From NCBI GenBank assembly GCA_019694395.1, contig JAIBCC010000008.1, positions 52,501 through 116,500 on the forward strand: 64,000 nucleotides of DNA, given 5' to 3'. Position numbers and translations under genes: made by a program. The notes below the pieces were generated by a model. The model worked only from the letters and a program-made list of their open reading frames with translations, was not told the DNA's origin and did not search any database. This document shows, in pieces, positions 45,363-54,527 of this stretch; position 1 is the first letter of the stretch, and each line of letters opens with the position of its first letter. The stretch is from Pyrinomonadaceae bacterium (GTDB taxonomy: Bacteria; Acidobacteriota; Blastocatellia; Pyrinomonadales; Pyrinomonadaceae).

Positions 45363-47696
45363 GTGAAACATTTAATTTGCTTTTTTGCTTTTTTGGCGTT
45401 TTTCAATTCAATTATCGCTCAGGATACTCCGAATAAAATCGTTGTGCCGCCTGAAAAGCGTGTGCCGATTACTATTCCAAAATTTGATTCAGAACCTGTA
45501 ATTGACGGAAAACTTGATGATGAGATTTGGAAAAAGGCGGCGGTTTTTAAGGATTTTATCCAAATCCAGCCGGGCGACAATATTGCTCCCTCCAAACAAA
45601 CCATCGGTTATGTTGGCTACGATGAAAAAAATCTTTATGTCGGGATTCACGCTTTTGACGATCCGAATCTGATTCGCGCAACGGTGGCGGAACGTGATGA
45701 TATTTTTTCGGATGACCGAGTGCGGTTTACGCTTGATACTTTTAATGACCAACGGCGGGCTTATGTGCTTTATTTTAACCCTTTAGGTATTCAGGCAGAC
45801 TCGATTTTAGTTGACGGAGCGCAAAACGGACCTGATTTCAGTGTGGATATAGTAATGGAATCAAAAGGCGTGATTCTGGAAGACGGTTATTCGGTTGAAG
45901 TCAAAGTTCCATTCAAATCTTTGCGTTATACCGCCGGAAAGGGAAAACTCTGGGGATTCAATATCGGGCGGAATATTCCCCGTCTCAATGATGAAAATGA
46001 TTCGTGGATGCCGATTGCCCGTGACGTTTCTTCTTTGCGCCAAATCGGAAAAATTACCGGATTAAATGAGATCAAAACCGAACGAACGTTGGAAATTGTT
46101 CCGAGTCTGACTCTGAGTGAAACAGGCGAAAGAGTCGAGGATACAACGCAGCCTCTCGGCTCACGAATTTTAAATCATCCGATCAAACAAGACCTTGGCG
46201 TTTCATTGAAATTTCAAATCACGCCGAATGTGACACTGGATGCGGCAATTAATCCTGATTTTGCCGAAGTCGAAGCCGATGCGCCGGTGGTGCAGGCAAA
46301 CGAACGTTTCCCGATCTTCTTCCCCGAAAAACGCCCGTTTTTTCTCGAAGGAATTGATTATTTCCGCACGCCTTTGCAGGTCGTCAATACGCGCAATATT
46401 GCCGATCCTGACGCGGCGGTCAAATTAACCGGAAAAACGGGACGCAATACGTTTGGATTTTTTTCGGCAATTGACCGTTTTCCTGATACTAAAACCAAAG
46501 CCTATGTCGGTGTTTTGCGGCTTAAACGTGATTTTGGCGTGCAATCTAATATTGGTTTGATCGCTACGACCTATCATTTCGGCGCACAAAAGCACAATAA
46601 TTTATTCGGCGTTGATGCAAAATTTCAGATCAATCCGCAAACTGTTTATGATTTTCAGGTTGTGATGACAAATTCGCATCGAAATTTTTACAATCCGAAC
46701 ATTGATAACACTGAATATCGGGCAGGAAACGGGATTGCATATCAAACAAACTGGGATTATACCGGAAGAAATCGCGGCTATCGCATCGGCATCAGCGGCA
46801 GAAGTAAAGATTACCGGGCGGATGTCGGTTTTACACGGCGGGTAAACACACACGGTGTTGCCGGTGGTTTTCGTTTGGGGACTGAGCCGGATTCAAAAAA
46901 GACTTTGATTGGTTTAACCACCCGCACCGGATTTGCATATAACGTTGACGGAGACGGCAAGTTGCAAAGTGCCAATGCAAATTTTAATACCGATTGGAGA
47001 TTCCAACGCGAATTGCATCTAAGTTCCAATACGGTTTATAGCGTCGAAAAAGTTTATGAATACGAGTTTGGAGCGAGGCGAAATGCGAATCAGCAGGGAA
47101 TCTTTTACGGACAGGATTTTCGCCGTGCAAAGCAGTTCTTTTTTAAATCAGACCTCGAAAAAACTTTCAATAAAAAAATCAGTTTTGATACAGGATTCGG
47201 TTTCAAAGTCAATGATTTCGATTTGGATTTTGGAGCCAGCGAACGTTATCCGCGCGTCTCGCCTGCCGCTCTTTTAGGCAGTGACAAACTTGATCCCGGT
47301 CACGCCCTTAATTTCTTTTACGATTTTGGGTTGGGATTACAGCCCACTGACCCGTGGAGCATTGAATTAAGTTATGAGCGTGACCGTTTACGCCGTAATG
47401 ACACAAAGCTAACCGCTTTTGATTCAAATATTTATTCGCTTCGCTCAACTTATCAATTCACCCGTTTTACTTTTGCACGGGTGCGAATGGATTACGAAAC
47501 AGTTGACGGCACGATCAATTCGCAAATCCTTTTCGGTTGGAGTCCGAATCCGGGAACGGCATTTTATATCGGCTACAACGATAATTCAAATTATCGAGCT
47601 TTTAACGAATTCCGTAATCGGTTTGATGAAGGCTTTCGGCGGGATGGGCGCAGGTTTTTTATCCGATTTTCTTATCTTTTCCGCAAAAGCGTCTGA
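45363..47696 (+). CDS. CBM9-domain/DUF5916 outer-membrane protein
   Basis: 777 aa starting at GTG 45363. Signal peptide ends near residue 20 (IIAQ). A carbohydrate-binding family-9-like domain (VIDGKLDDEIWKKA, YDEKNLYVGIHAFD, VEVKVPFKSLRY) precedes a DUF5916 beta-barrel with a C-terminal aromatic ending (FSYLFRKSV). Widespread in Acidobacteriota and Bacteroidetes, probably in glycan or peptide handling at the outer membrane. No TonB plug is seen in this protein. Confidence 0.9.
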   Translation: MKHLICFFAFLAFFNSIIAQDTPNKIVVPPEKRVPITIPKFDSEPVIDGKLDDEIWKKAAVFKDFIQIQPGDNIAPSKQTIGYVGYDEKNLYVGIHAFDDPNLIRATVAERDDIFSDDRVRFTLDTFNDQRRAYVLYFNPLGIQADSILVDGAQNGPDFSVDIVMESKGVILEDGYSVEVKVPFKSLRYTAGKGKLWGFNIGRNIPRLNDENDSWMPIARDVSSLRQIGKITGLNEIKTERTLEIVPSLTLSETGERVEDTTQPLGSRILNHPIKQDLGVSLKFQITPNVTLDAAINPDFAEVEADAPVVQANERFPIFFPEKRPFFLEGIDYFRTPLQVVNTRNIADPDAAVKLTGKTGRNTFGFFSAIDRFPDTKTKAYVGVLRLKRDFGVQSNIGLIATTYHFGAQKHNNLFGVDAKFQINPQTVYDFQVVMTNSHRNFYNPNIDNTEYRAGNGIAYQTNWDYTGRNRGYRIGISGRSKDYRADVGFTRRVNTHGVAGGFRLGTEPDSKKTLIGLTTRTGFAYNVDGDGKLQSANANFNTDWRFQRELHLSSNTVYSVEKVYEYEFGARRNANQQGIFYGQDFRRAKQFFFKSDLEKTFNKKISFDTGFGFKVNDFDLDFGASERYPRVSPAALLGSDKLDPGHALNFFYDFGLGLQPTDPWSIELSYERDRLRRNDTKLTAFDSNIYSLRSTYQFTRFTFARVRMDYETVDGTINSQILFGWSPNPGTAFYIGYNDNSNYRAFNEFRNRFDEGFRRDGRRFFIRFSYLFRKSV

Positions 47697-47784
47697 TTTT
47701 TGTCACTTTTTTATTTGTGCAAATCCCATTTTGATTTAGAATTTTCTTAACAAAAAACTTCAATTATAGAGTGAGTTAAAAACT

Positions 47785-48159
47785 ATGAGCGAAGCTAAGC
47801 CATACTATATCAAGTTAGAGAATCAAGAGGAATATCTGTATGTTTTGGTCGGCGGAGAAGAATTATCTGCCGAAATTGCCCAAAATTATTGGAACGAGAT
47901 CGCTGAAAAATGTGCTGAAACCGGAACTCTGAAAATTCTGATCGAAAAAGATTTTAAGGAAAGCGTTGAACCACCTGAAATGCTCCAAATGGCGAATTAC
48001 CTTGGCAAAATCCTCCCCAACAGCAAAATCGCCTTTCTGGATCGTTATAAAAATGAATACATCAACGAACTCGGCAAAGTTCTCGCCCGCAATCAGGGCG
48101 TTATGATGCGAATCTTTGAAAATGTGGAAGAAGCCGAAAAATGGCTGATCGGCGGCTAA
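47785..48159 (+). CDS. STAS/SpoIIAA-like small protein
   Basis: 124 aa, cytoplasmic by composition. Alternating strands and helices (LYVLVGGEELS, TLKILIEKDF, NSKIAFLDRY, MMRIFENVEEAEKWL) look like the SpoIIAA/STAS-type fold, with the final EEAEKWL typical of that class. It may be an anti-anti-sigma-type or lipid-binding protein; no phosphorylatable Ser motif is certain. The stop overlaps the end of the convergent minus-strand gene by four bases. Confidence 0.65.
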   Translation: MSEAKPYYIKLENQEEYLYVLVGGEELSAEIAQNYWNEIAEKCAETGTLKILIEKDFKESVEPPEMLQMANYLGKILPNSKIAFLDRYKNEYINELGKVLARNQGVMMRIFENVEEAEKWLIGG

Positions 48160-48806
48160 TTATATTTTCTTTTTACGAACCATCCGCTAATCAAAGCAAA
48201 TCCGGCGAAAAGTAATCCTAATCCGATACAGTTTGATGCCTTGCCGGAAACGCTTGAAACTTTTCCTTCTTCAACTGTTAAAATCATATCTTTTTCATCC
48301 AGTGACACTTTATTAACGACGACTTTTGCGCCTTTTCCTTCGTCGCTTCTAATTTCGAGTGAAGTTTCGAGCCTGACGAAGCGAATTGAGTAATCGCCGG
48401 ATTTGTTATTATCTATCGCTTCTTTGATCTTTGGCTCAAGCTCATCCACTCTTGATTTTTTTATCGCTACTAAATACAGAGACTTATCATAATAGCTGCC
48501 GCGATATTGAATTCTTCCGCTGCCGAGAGTTTCGCTATAAGGATTGCTGCCACTCAGTTCGATTTTTTTCATTTGAAAAGAATCAGGCACAGTCACGATC
48601 ATATTCGGACGTGATGGATGCGGCGGATTTGGGTTGGGAACAACATTGAGTTTGTATGAACAAAGATAAAATTGGTAATCATCGCGGCTGACCAAATTTA
48701 ATTCGATTCTAATTGAGTCAGCAACGGGCGGCGGCGGAATGTCGGCACGCACAATATTTGCCAAAATTAATACCGTTAAAAAGCTGAAAATAATCACTTT
48801 ACTCAT
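48156..48806 (-). CDS. Membrane-anchored surface protein
   Basis: 216 aa. Signal peptide ending ADIPPPP near residue 22, a beta-rich ectodomain of about 150 residues, then one C-terminal helix (CIGLGLLFAGFALISGWFVKRK). Its start overlaps the upstream 64-aa gene by eight bases, so both are one unit. The small neighbour has the same architecture without the ectodomain. Function unknown. Confidence 0.75.
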   Translation of the reverse strand: MSKVIIFSFLTVLILANIVRADIPPPPVADSIRIELNLVSRDDYQFYLCSYKLNVVPNPNPPHPSRPNMIVTVPDSFQMKKIELSGSNPYSETLGSGRIQYRGSYYDKSLYLVAIKKSRVDELEPKIKEAIDNNKSGDYSIRFVRLETSLEIRSDEGKGAKVVVNKVSLDEKDMILTVEEGKVSSVSGKASNCIGLGLLFAGFALISGWFVKRKYN

Positions 48807-48993
48807 TTATTTTGGTGCTCCTTCTTTTCAAAATCCAACTTGCCAAAATTGTAATTGCAAAAAACAGTAACACAAATCCAAGACAAGTTGCTTCGTTGTT
48901 CGGTTTATTTTCTTTCGGACTGATCGGCGGAATATCGGCTAAAACTATGCTGATCGAACTTAAAAGAAATAATAAAGTGAACAAAATTTTCAT
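48799..48993 (-). CDS. Miniature paralogue of the adjacent membrane protein
   Basis: 64 aa. Signal peptide to ADIPP (residue about 20), a 15-residue linker, and a helix CLGFVLLFFAITILASWILKRR that mirrors the C terminus of the next gene's product. It overlaps that gene by eight bases. The two may form a co-translated pair, possibly sharing or competing for a partner. Confidence 0.7.
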   Translation of the reverse strand: MKILFTLLFLLSSISIVLADIPPISPKENKPNNEATCLGFVLLFFAITILASWILKRRSTKINE

Positions 48994-49048
48994 ATCATTT
49001 GAACGGAGCAGACAAATTATTTTGCAAGAATGAGGCTTAGAAAGCTAA

Positions 49049-49528
49049 TTAATTTTCGTAGCAGTTCAAAAAGTCCTGATAAAACGGGAAGTAATCTTCG
49101 CTTCCGGCAGCTTCGGCGCATTGTTTGGCAACGGCTTCGCATTCATCCAGCCAATTATCCGTTAATTCTTCGTCTAATTGTTTGGAAAAATACTTAACGG
49201 CAATCCAGAGAGCGTCAATAAATTTTTCGCTCGATTCGGCGCAACTGAAAATAATCGTGCCTTCATCATCATCGTCTTCGATCCGAACTTCGCCTGTTTT
49301 GCGGTCAATAATGATATATTTTTCCTCAAACATTCCGACTTCGTAAGATTCTTCGTCGCCTAAAACTTCATTGGCAAAACCAATGTCGCCGAAATCAACT
49401 TCGGAGATGTCATAATTCATTACTAAATTAACCAGCTCATTGTTAAAATTTTCGGCATCATCAAATTTTTCTACATTGATCGGGGGAGTTAAAGTTTTAA
49501 GATTCGCAATAAATTCCGGTGCTTTCAT
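49049..49528 (-). CDS. Hypothetical acidic protein
   Basis: 159 aa from the ATG at 49528 (MKAPEF); longer frames upstream run through repeat sequence. Very acidic, with an EDDDDEG stretch, KYIIIDRKTGEVRI and a C-terminal half rich in Cys, Glu and aromatic residues. No domain is certain. It may belong to the SUKH/SMI1 or similar immunity-like classes, but the resemblance is weak. Heptamer arrays lie just upstream. Confidence 0.68.
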   Translation of the reverse strand: MKAPEFIANLKTLTPPINVEKFDDAENFNNELVNLVMNYDISEVDFGDIGFANEVLGDEESYEVGMFEEKYIIIDRKTGEVRIEDDDDEGTIIFSCAESSEKFIDALWIAVKYFSKQLDEELTDNWLDECEAVAKQCAEAAGSEDYFPFYQDFLNCYEN

Positions 49529-49537
49529 AGGTTTATG

Positions 49538-49689
49538 ATTTTTGAGCTTTGATTTTTGAAGTTCGAAAAGTTGATTTTTGACTGAGTTCGTAATTTTTTC
49601 TTTAGAAGATAATAACAACGCAAAGCAAATAATTGATTTCACGGAAACTTCAAGAAATCAAAGTTCAAAGGTCTAAGTTCAAATTCTAG
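49538..49689. repeat. Inverted heptamer arrays upstream of the acidic protein
   Basis: GATTTTT, GAGCTTT, GATTTTT at 49538-49558 and AAATCAA, AGTTCAA, AGGTCTA, AGTTCAA, ATTCTAG at 49655-49689, roughly inverse. The last unit contains the TAG stop codon of the GNAT gene (49686-49688). Confidence 0.83.
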
Positions 49690-50408
49690 TATAACAAATA
49701 TTCAGCAGTTTCGCGGTCAAAACCTTTGATAACCAATCCTTCGGCAAAAGCTTTTTGGCACTCATTTTTAATTCGTGTTTGTTCTTTAACGGCTTGTCGA
49801 AAATCGGTTTTGACCAATTGATTCCAATCTTTCGGAATTGCAATTCTTTGTTTAATTTCGTTCGTTTCAACAAATTTTTCGCCTTTGGCAAGTGCTGCAA
49901 CTTTTTCGCTTTCCAAATCCCATTCGGCAAATAACCGGTCACTATCCAACCCTAAATTGATGTTCGGATCAGGGTAATCCGTTCCGTAAAAGTTAGGCTC
50001 GTAATGTCTGATGATTGCACCCAGTTTTTCCAAATTAAAAAAAGCATTGCGGGCTAGAACCGGCTGATAAGTCCATTTGATGAATCTCACTCCTTTTGCC
50101 AAGGCTCGTTCGCGCTGCGCCCATTTTAGTTTTGCGCCGATGCCGTAGCTTTGAAAATCTTTTCTGACGGCGGTCATATGTGAATAAAATGCTCGTTCAC
50201 CGTGCAAAAAAGCCGGAACACTCAGCACAAAACCGATCAATTCATTTTCAACAAATGCACCAAGTGAAAAGCCGCCGGCGTGTTTAGTCACGATCAAATG
50301 GCGGACAGGCGAAATTTCAATATCAGGCAAAGCGAAAACATCGCGCTGGAGCTGAACGCAAGCTGATAAATCTTCAAAAGTTACACATTCGCGGATTTCA
50401 ATGTTCAT
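49686..50408 (-). CDS. GNAT-family N-acetyltransferase
   Basis: 240 aa. GNAT fold of the COG3375 type: VENELIGFVLSVPAF, SHMTAVRKDFQSYGIGAKLKWAQRERA (acetyl-CoA loop QxYGIG), and WTYQPVLARNAFFNLEKLGA (second motif across residues about 115-135). Acceptor unknown. Its stop codon is formed by a heptamer unit, and another array lies just upstream of the start. Confidence 0.9.
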   Translation of the reverse strand: MNIEIRECVTFEDLSACVQLQRDVFALPDIEISPVRHLIVTKHAGGFSLGAFVENELIGFVLSVPAFLHGERAFYSHMTAVRKDFQSYGIGAKLKWAQRERALAKGVRFIKWTYQPVLARNAFFNLEKLGAIIRHYEPNFYGTDYPDPNINLGLDSDRLFAEWDLESEKVAALAKGEKFVETNEIKQRIAIPKDWNQLVKTDFRQAVKEQTRIKNECQKAFAEGLVIKGFDRETAEYLLY

Positions 50409-50430
50409 TCTTAAATGGTTTTTGAACTTA

Positions 50431-50550
50431 GACCTTTGATCTTTGATTTTTGAATGTTGATAATCTACCGGAGTTAATTCATTTCGAGCTGAATAGGAAA
50501 CAATAATTGAATATTGACTGATTCAAAGGTCAAAGGTCAAAAATCAAATC
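50431..50550. repeat. Inverted heptamer arrays around 50.5 kb
   Basis: GACCTTT, GATCTTT, GATTTTT at 50431-50451, and TCAAAGG, TCAAAGG, TCAAAAA, TCAAATC at 50523-50550. The last unit gives the TGA stop of the gene at 50544. Confidence 0.86.
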
Positions 50551-51002
50551 TCCGTTTCTGAATACCAATCTTTTGAAACTTTCTCAATTTGTTTGTTTGC
50601 TGTCAAATCCATAATCTCACTTACAAAATTTATTAATCGAACTCTTCCTGCCGGACGATATTTGGCTTCAATTTCTTCGCGCAACTGTTTGATCAGAGAC
50701 TCGGTATTTTGCCCGATCTTGAAAAGCACGAGCTTTTCGGTGCGGGTGTGTTTGAGCAGCCAAACTGTTTTGCGAATCGAATTTTGTCCGCATTCGCCCC
50801 AAAATTTAAAGTCGCGGGTTTCGCTAAAGACAACTAAATCAGGCTTATAGCGCAAATTTACTTTGGTTTCGATCTCAAGGTCAGGATATTCGTCAACGAA
50901 CATTGCATAACCGAGTGCTTTCATCAAAACGTGTTGATAAGATTCGCCGACCCGCTGCCAAAGTTTTACTTTATTGCCCGCTAAAACAAATTCGTGAAGC
51001 AT
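50544..51002 (-). CDS. YaeQ-like protein with PD-(D/E)XK-type fold
   Basis: 152 aa. HVLMKALGYAMFVDEYPDLEIET, KPDLVVF and FWGECGQNSIRKTVWLLKHT echo the YaeQ family (KPDLW, WIEVG, then basic helix), a nuclease-like fold without proven activity. It is somewhat shorter than the usual 180 aa. It starts at 51002 and its stop is part of a repeat array. A divergent DUF4388-DnaJ gene follows. Confidence 0.62.
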   Translation of the reverse strand: MLHEFVLAGNKVKLWQRVGESYQHVLMKALGYAMFVDEYPDLEIETKVNLRYKPDLVVFSETRDFKFWGECGQNSIRKTVWLLKHTRTEKLVLFKIGQNTESLIKQLREEIEAKYRPAGRVRLINFVSEIMDLTANKQIEKVSKDWYSETEI

Positions 51003-51145
51003 AAAAATCTATCCTAACAATTTTTACTTAACTTTTGCGAAAGAAATTTGATATTATAAATTAGGTCAATTGTTTGACCGCGCCCCTGCTTAATCCCAAA
51101 ACGAATTGCAAATTTTATAATTCATTCCGCCAATATTCCTGTTTT

Positions 51146-52711
51146 ATGACTGTTCAGAATTCCGAAGAAATCAAAGGAACCTTTCAAGAAAATCCATTTG
51201 CGGAACTTTTAACCGAAATTTCCCAAGCCCGTTTAAGCGGCTCAATTCGTCTTGCCCACGTCGAAGAAAAAGTAATTTTTTATTTTAAAAACGGCGAGGT
51301 GATTTTTGCTGTTTCAAATCTTCGTCAACATCGTCTTTTTGATTTACTTTTACAGACCGGAAAAATCAGCAAAGAATCTTTGACGGAAATCCCCAATTTT
51401 ACCAATGATTTAGAGCTTGGACAAACTTTGGTTGAAAGAGAGATTTTAACCAAAGCAGAAGTTGATTGGCTATTTTCCCGGCAGATTGAAGGGATTCTAA
51501 CCAAGGTTTTGGAGTGGAAAACAGGCGCGTGGAGTTTCAGTCATTTAGCGAGAGCCAAAGAGGGAATTGAATTCAAAATTGAAACAGCCAGAAAACTTTC
51601 GGAATATGCGCGAAACCTTTCGGATGAAAGTATCATTAAGCGATTTAGGAGTTTTGAAGAAAGATTTTCTCTTGCCCAAACATATCCGGTTAACTTTAAT
51701 TTGCTTCCGCAAGAGGCTTTTCTTATGTCACGGATTGACGGATTGGTTCGGATTACTGATATAAGGCTTTCAAGCGGATTGCCGGAAAAGGAAATTCTCA
51801 GAAGTTTGTATATTTTGTGGCTGAGCGGTTTTTTGGTTCGTAAAAACTGGAATTCTGCATTTTCAGAAACCAGAATCAGAGAAATGCTGTCGGCGAGACT
51901 AACTTTGAAAAAAGAAGCCCTCGAAGCCTCAGCACAAAAAATCGAAGTCAAACTGCCTGCATCTGAAAAAGAAATTCCGGTTCAAAAGCCGACTTTAGAT
52001 CCAAAACCCGAAGTCAAAAACAATGAAAGCGATCTATTGGAAAAATATCTGAAACAAGTTGAAGAAGCCGAAAGCTATTATGAAATTTTAGGTGTTAAGG
52101 TCAAAGCCAATCTTCCTGAAATTAAAGCTGCCTATTTTAATCTTGCCAAACAATATCATCCCGACAAATATCACCAAACCGGCGATGCGGAAACTCAAAA
52201 GCGGGTGCAAAACGCTTTTACCGAACTTGCCCGTGCATATGACACTTTGAAAGATGATAAAGCCCGCGAAGTTTATGATTTCAAACTGCGTAAATATCTT
52301 GAGTATGTTCAGGATGACAAAGAATCAGGCAGAAAGACCGGTGCATCTCTGGATGAGACTGAAAACGCCCGCTACGAATTTGAAAGAGGCTTTGAATATC
52401 TGATGGACGATGACTATGATGAGGCTTTGCCATATTTGACCAGAGCGGCGCAAATGGCACCGAATAACGCACGTTATCGAGCCTACTACGGTAAAGTTTT
52501 ATCAGGTTACGAATCGGAAAGACACAAAGCTGAAGCTGAACTGCAAGCTGCCATTAAACTTGATCCTGCTACTCCAACTTATCGCATTATGTTGGTTGAG
52601 TTCTTCATTGATTATAAACTTATGAAACGGGCTGAAGGCGAACTTCAACGTATTCTTAATGCTTTTCCTGGTAACAAAGAAGCCGAAGCTCTGCTAGCAA
52701 GTTTGCGTTAA
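51146..52711 (+). CDS. DUF4388-DnaJ-TPR protein
   Basis: 521 aa from the ATG at 51146 (MTVQNSEE). An earlier TTG at 51074 would add 24 residues. Residues about 10-70 form DUF4388 (GTFQENPFAELLTEISQARLSG), a domain common in two-component and gliding proteins of Acidobacteriota and Myxococcota. A second such region follows to about 280. The J domain is near residues 320-390: YYEILGV, HPDKYH, and DKAREVYDFKL. TPR-like helices end the protein. It may recruit Hsp70 to a signalling or motility complex. Confidence 0.9.
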   Translation: MTVQNSEEIKGTFQENPFAELLTEISQARLSGSIRLAHVEEKVIFYFKNGEVIFAVSNLRQHRLFDLLLQTGKISKESLTEIPNFTNDLELGQTLVEREILTKAEVDWLFSRQIEGILTKVLEWKTGAWSFSHLARAKEGIEFKIETARKLSEYARNLSDESIIKRFRSFEERFSLAQTYPVNFNLLPQEAFLMSRIDGLVRITDIRLSSGLPEKEILRSLYILWLSGFLVRKNWNSAFSETRIREMLSARLTLKKEALEASAQKIEVKLPASEKEIPVQKPTLDPKPEVKNNESDLLEKYLKQVEEAESYYEILGVKVKANLPEIKAAYFNLAKQYHPDKYHQTGDAETQKRVQNAFTELARAYDTLKDDKAREVYDFKLRKYLEYVQDDKESGRKTGASLDETENARYEFERGFEYLMDDDYDEALPYLTRAAQMAPNNARYRAYYGKVLSGYESERHKAEAELQAAIKLDPATPTYRIMLVEFFIDYKLMKRAEGELQRILNAFPGNKEAEALLASLR

Positions 52712-52780
52712 ATTCTTACAGGCATTAAACTTCATTAGCATTTTATTAACCGAGAACATTCTGTTAATCTTTTAGTGTTT

Positions 52781-53386
52781 ATGGAAAGCTTTTCCGCACA
52801 GGAAGAAAATTTAGAAGATAGTTTGCTGAAAATTGCAGAATTAACCGATGAATTTGAAGGTTATTCGCACCCACACGCGACCCGAATTGCGGCTTTGGCA
52901 GACGCGGTTGCCCAAAAATTCAATCTCGCAACCCATGACAGATTTTCTTTGCGGCAGGCTTCTTTAGTTCACGACATCGGCGAGGTGGTGATGGATCGTG
53001 ATTATATTAAGAGCAATCGGATTTTGCGCGATGATGAGCGGATTGATATGCAGAGGCATCCTGTTATAGGTGAACAGGAGTCGGCTAAACGAGGATTGAG
53101 CCGCGCGGTTCAACTGCTTGTGCGTTGGCATCACGAATGGTGGAACGGAATGGGCTATCCCGATGGGTTGGAAGGAGAACAAATCCCGTTTGCTGCCCGA
53201 ATTTTGCGATTGGTTGATACTTATTGCGCTTTGACTGATACCAGACCGTTCAATACACCGCTTTCCGAAGCCGAAGCCAGACAATATATTACCGAATGGG
53301 CAGGCGTGGAATTTGATCCAAAAGTTGTCAAAGCCTTTTTAGAGTTAGAAAGATTAAGGGAATTGGAATCGTTTTTAGAACGTTAG
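52781..53386 (+). CDS. HD-GYP phosphodiesterase-like protein
   Basis: 201 aa from ATG 52781; a GTG two codons upstream (52775) is also possible. Metal-dependent HD hydrolase: YSHPHATRIA, LVHDIGEVVM (HD pair), HHEWWNGMGYPDGLEGE (GYP motif) and ARILRLVDTYCALTDTRPF. In full-length HD-GYP proteins this core degrades cyclic di-GMP. No sensor domain is attached, and the preceding DnaJ-DUF4388 gene may provide the context. The TAG stop begins a heptamer array. Confidence 0.9.
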   Translation: MESFSAQEENLEDSLLKIAELTDEFEGYSHPHATRIAALADAVAQKFNLATHDRFSLRQASLVHDIGEVVMDRDYIKSNRILRDDERIDMQRHPVIGEQESAKRGLSRAVQLLVRWHHEWWNGMGYPDGLEGEQIPFAARILRLVDTYCALTDTRPFNTPLSEAEARQYITEWAGVEFDPKVVKAFLELERLRELESFLER

Positions 53387-53465
53387 GTTTTTGGGCTTTG
53401 GCTTTTGGTTTTTGCAAGAAATAATCAGCAATCCAAAATTCAAAATTCAAAACTCAAAATCGAAG
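53384..53465. repeat. Heptamer arrays between HD-GYP gene and the next
   Basis: TAGGTTT, TTGGGCT, TTGGCTT, TTGGTTT at 53384-53414 (starting with the TAG stop) and ATCCAAA, ATTCAAA, ATTCAAA, ACTCAAA, ATCGAAG at 53431-53465. The next ATG is at 53467, one base later. Confidence 0.86.
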
Positions 53466-53466
53466 T

Positions 53467-54399
53467 ATGTTGAACAAATCAACAGTTATACCAACAGGTT
53501 GGTTAGCCTTTGAACTCAATGTTTTACGCCGTTTGCAGTTTGAAAAGGCTGCTTTGCCGTTTACCGGCGAAACAAATGTCGGCTCTTATCTAAAACGTTG
53601 GGGCGTTCAGGTATTTGCCAATGATGTCCTGAAATGGTCTTGGATCAAATCCATCGCTGATATTCAAAATAACAGCGAAATGCTGACCGAAGAAGACCTG
53701 GCGACTATTTTGGAAGATGCCTACGTTCCGCGCTATCGTTTGCAAAATGCTGCGCTTCGTAACTGGTTTAATGAAACCGATTCGTGGTGGTTTGATAATG
53801 TCCGGCAAAATATTGAAAAGATTCAATCTCCGATTGCTAAATCTATTGCATTATCTGTTGGAATGGGCGTTGGCGATTACGTTTTGTCTTTTACCGAAGA
53901 TACACTCGAATTGCGTCAGCCGCTTTCAAATATTTACAAAAGACTTTGCTCAATAAAATCAAAACCTGTCAATAACGGTAAAAATAATACTTGCTCAAAT
54001 CGAACGATAAAAGAATTTGTGGCAGAAACTTATCCCGATCTGATGTTTTTGCGGCTTCCGCGAGCGCACAATTTGCCGTTGCGAAAATCTCAGGGAACTA
54101 AGGCTTGGCGTGAAGAATGGGTAAGATTTGGTGATGATTTTTGGGATCAGATCGAAACCGAACAAACCGGCAAACTCGGAACGCACGTTGAAACCAAATT
54201 CCAATATCTGCGTCTGGTCGAAGACATTTTGCAAACTGCTACGCACGTCGAAAATTGGGCAATCGCTCACGTCGAAGACGGTTTTATTTCTACGCAGGAT
54301 ATTGTCGAAACGATCAGTCATGTTCGCCGGGTTGATACCATCTTTACCAAAGATTTTTCCGAACTGACAGGCACTAAAGCCGTTATCATCACTGCTTAA
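53467..54399 (+). CDS. Hypothetical protein with degenerate methyltransferase-like N terminus
   Basis: 310 aa. The first 60 residues contain PFTGETNVGSYLKRWGVQVFANDVL, which reads like the SAM-binding motif I of D12-class adenine methylases (P-F-x-G-x-x-x-V-x-x-Y-L, then ND), but no DPPY catalytic motif was seen later. The rest is helical with many Trp and Arg residues and a GMGVGDY segment. It could be a methyltransferase relative that lost activity, or share only the fold. Its start codon touches a heptamer array, so the leader is repeat sequence. Confidence 0.6.
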   Translation: MLNKSTVIPTGWLAFELNVLRRLQFEKAALPFTGETNVGSYLKRWGVQVFANDVLKWSWIKSIADIQNNSEMLTEEDLATILEDAYVPRYRLQNAALRNWFNETDSWWFDNVRQNIEKIQSPIAKSIALSVGMGVGDYVLSFTEDTLELRQPLSNIYKRLCSIKSKPVNNGKNNTCSNRTIKEFVAETYPDLMFLRLPRAHNLPLRKSQGTKAWREEWVRFGDDFWDQIETEQTGKLGTHVETKFQYLRLVEDILQTATHVENWAIAHVEDGFISTQDIVETISHVRRVDTIFTKDFSELTGTKAVIITA

Positions 54400-54527
54400 T
54401 TCAAATCTTTCTCCCAACTTCTTTTCCGCCAAAAAAATATTGCTATCTTATAAGTTTAAGAGTATTTTACTTGCTGATAGCACTTATCACTTTTCCAAAT
54501 ACTTTATCCAAAGGAGATTTCCAATCA

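Noticed and set aside
51074-51145. Earlier TTG start for the DUF4388-DnaJ gene
   Set aside because: The domain begins right after the ATG at 51146, and the extra residues look like untranslated sequence.
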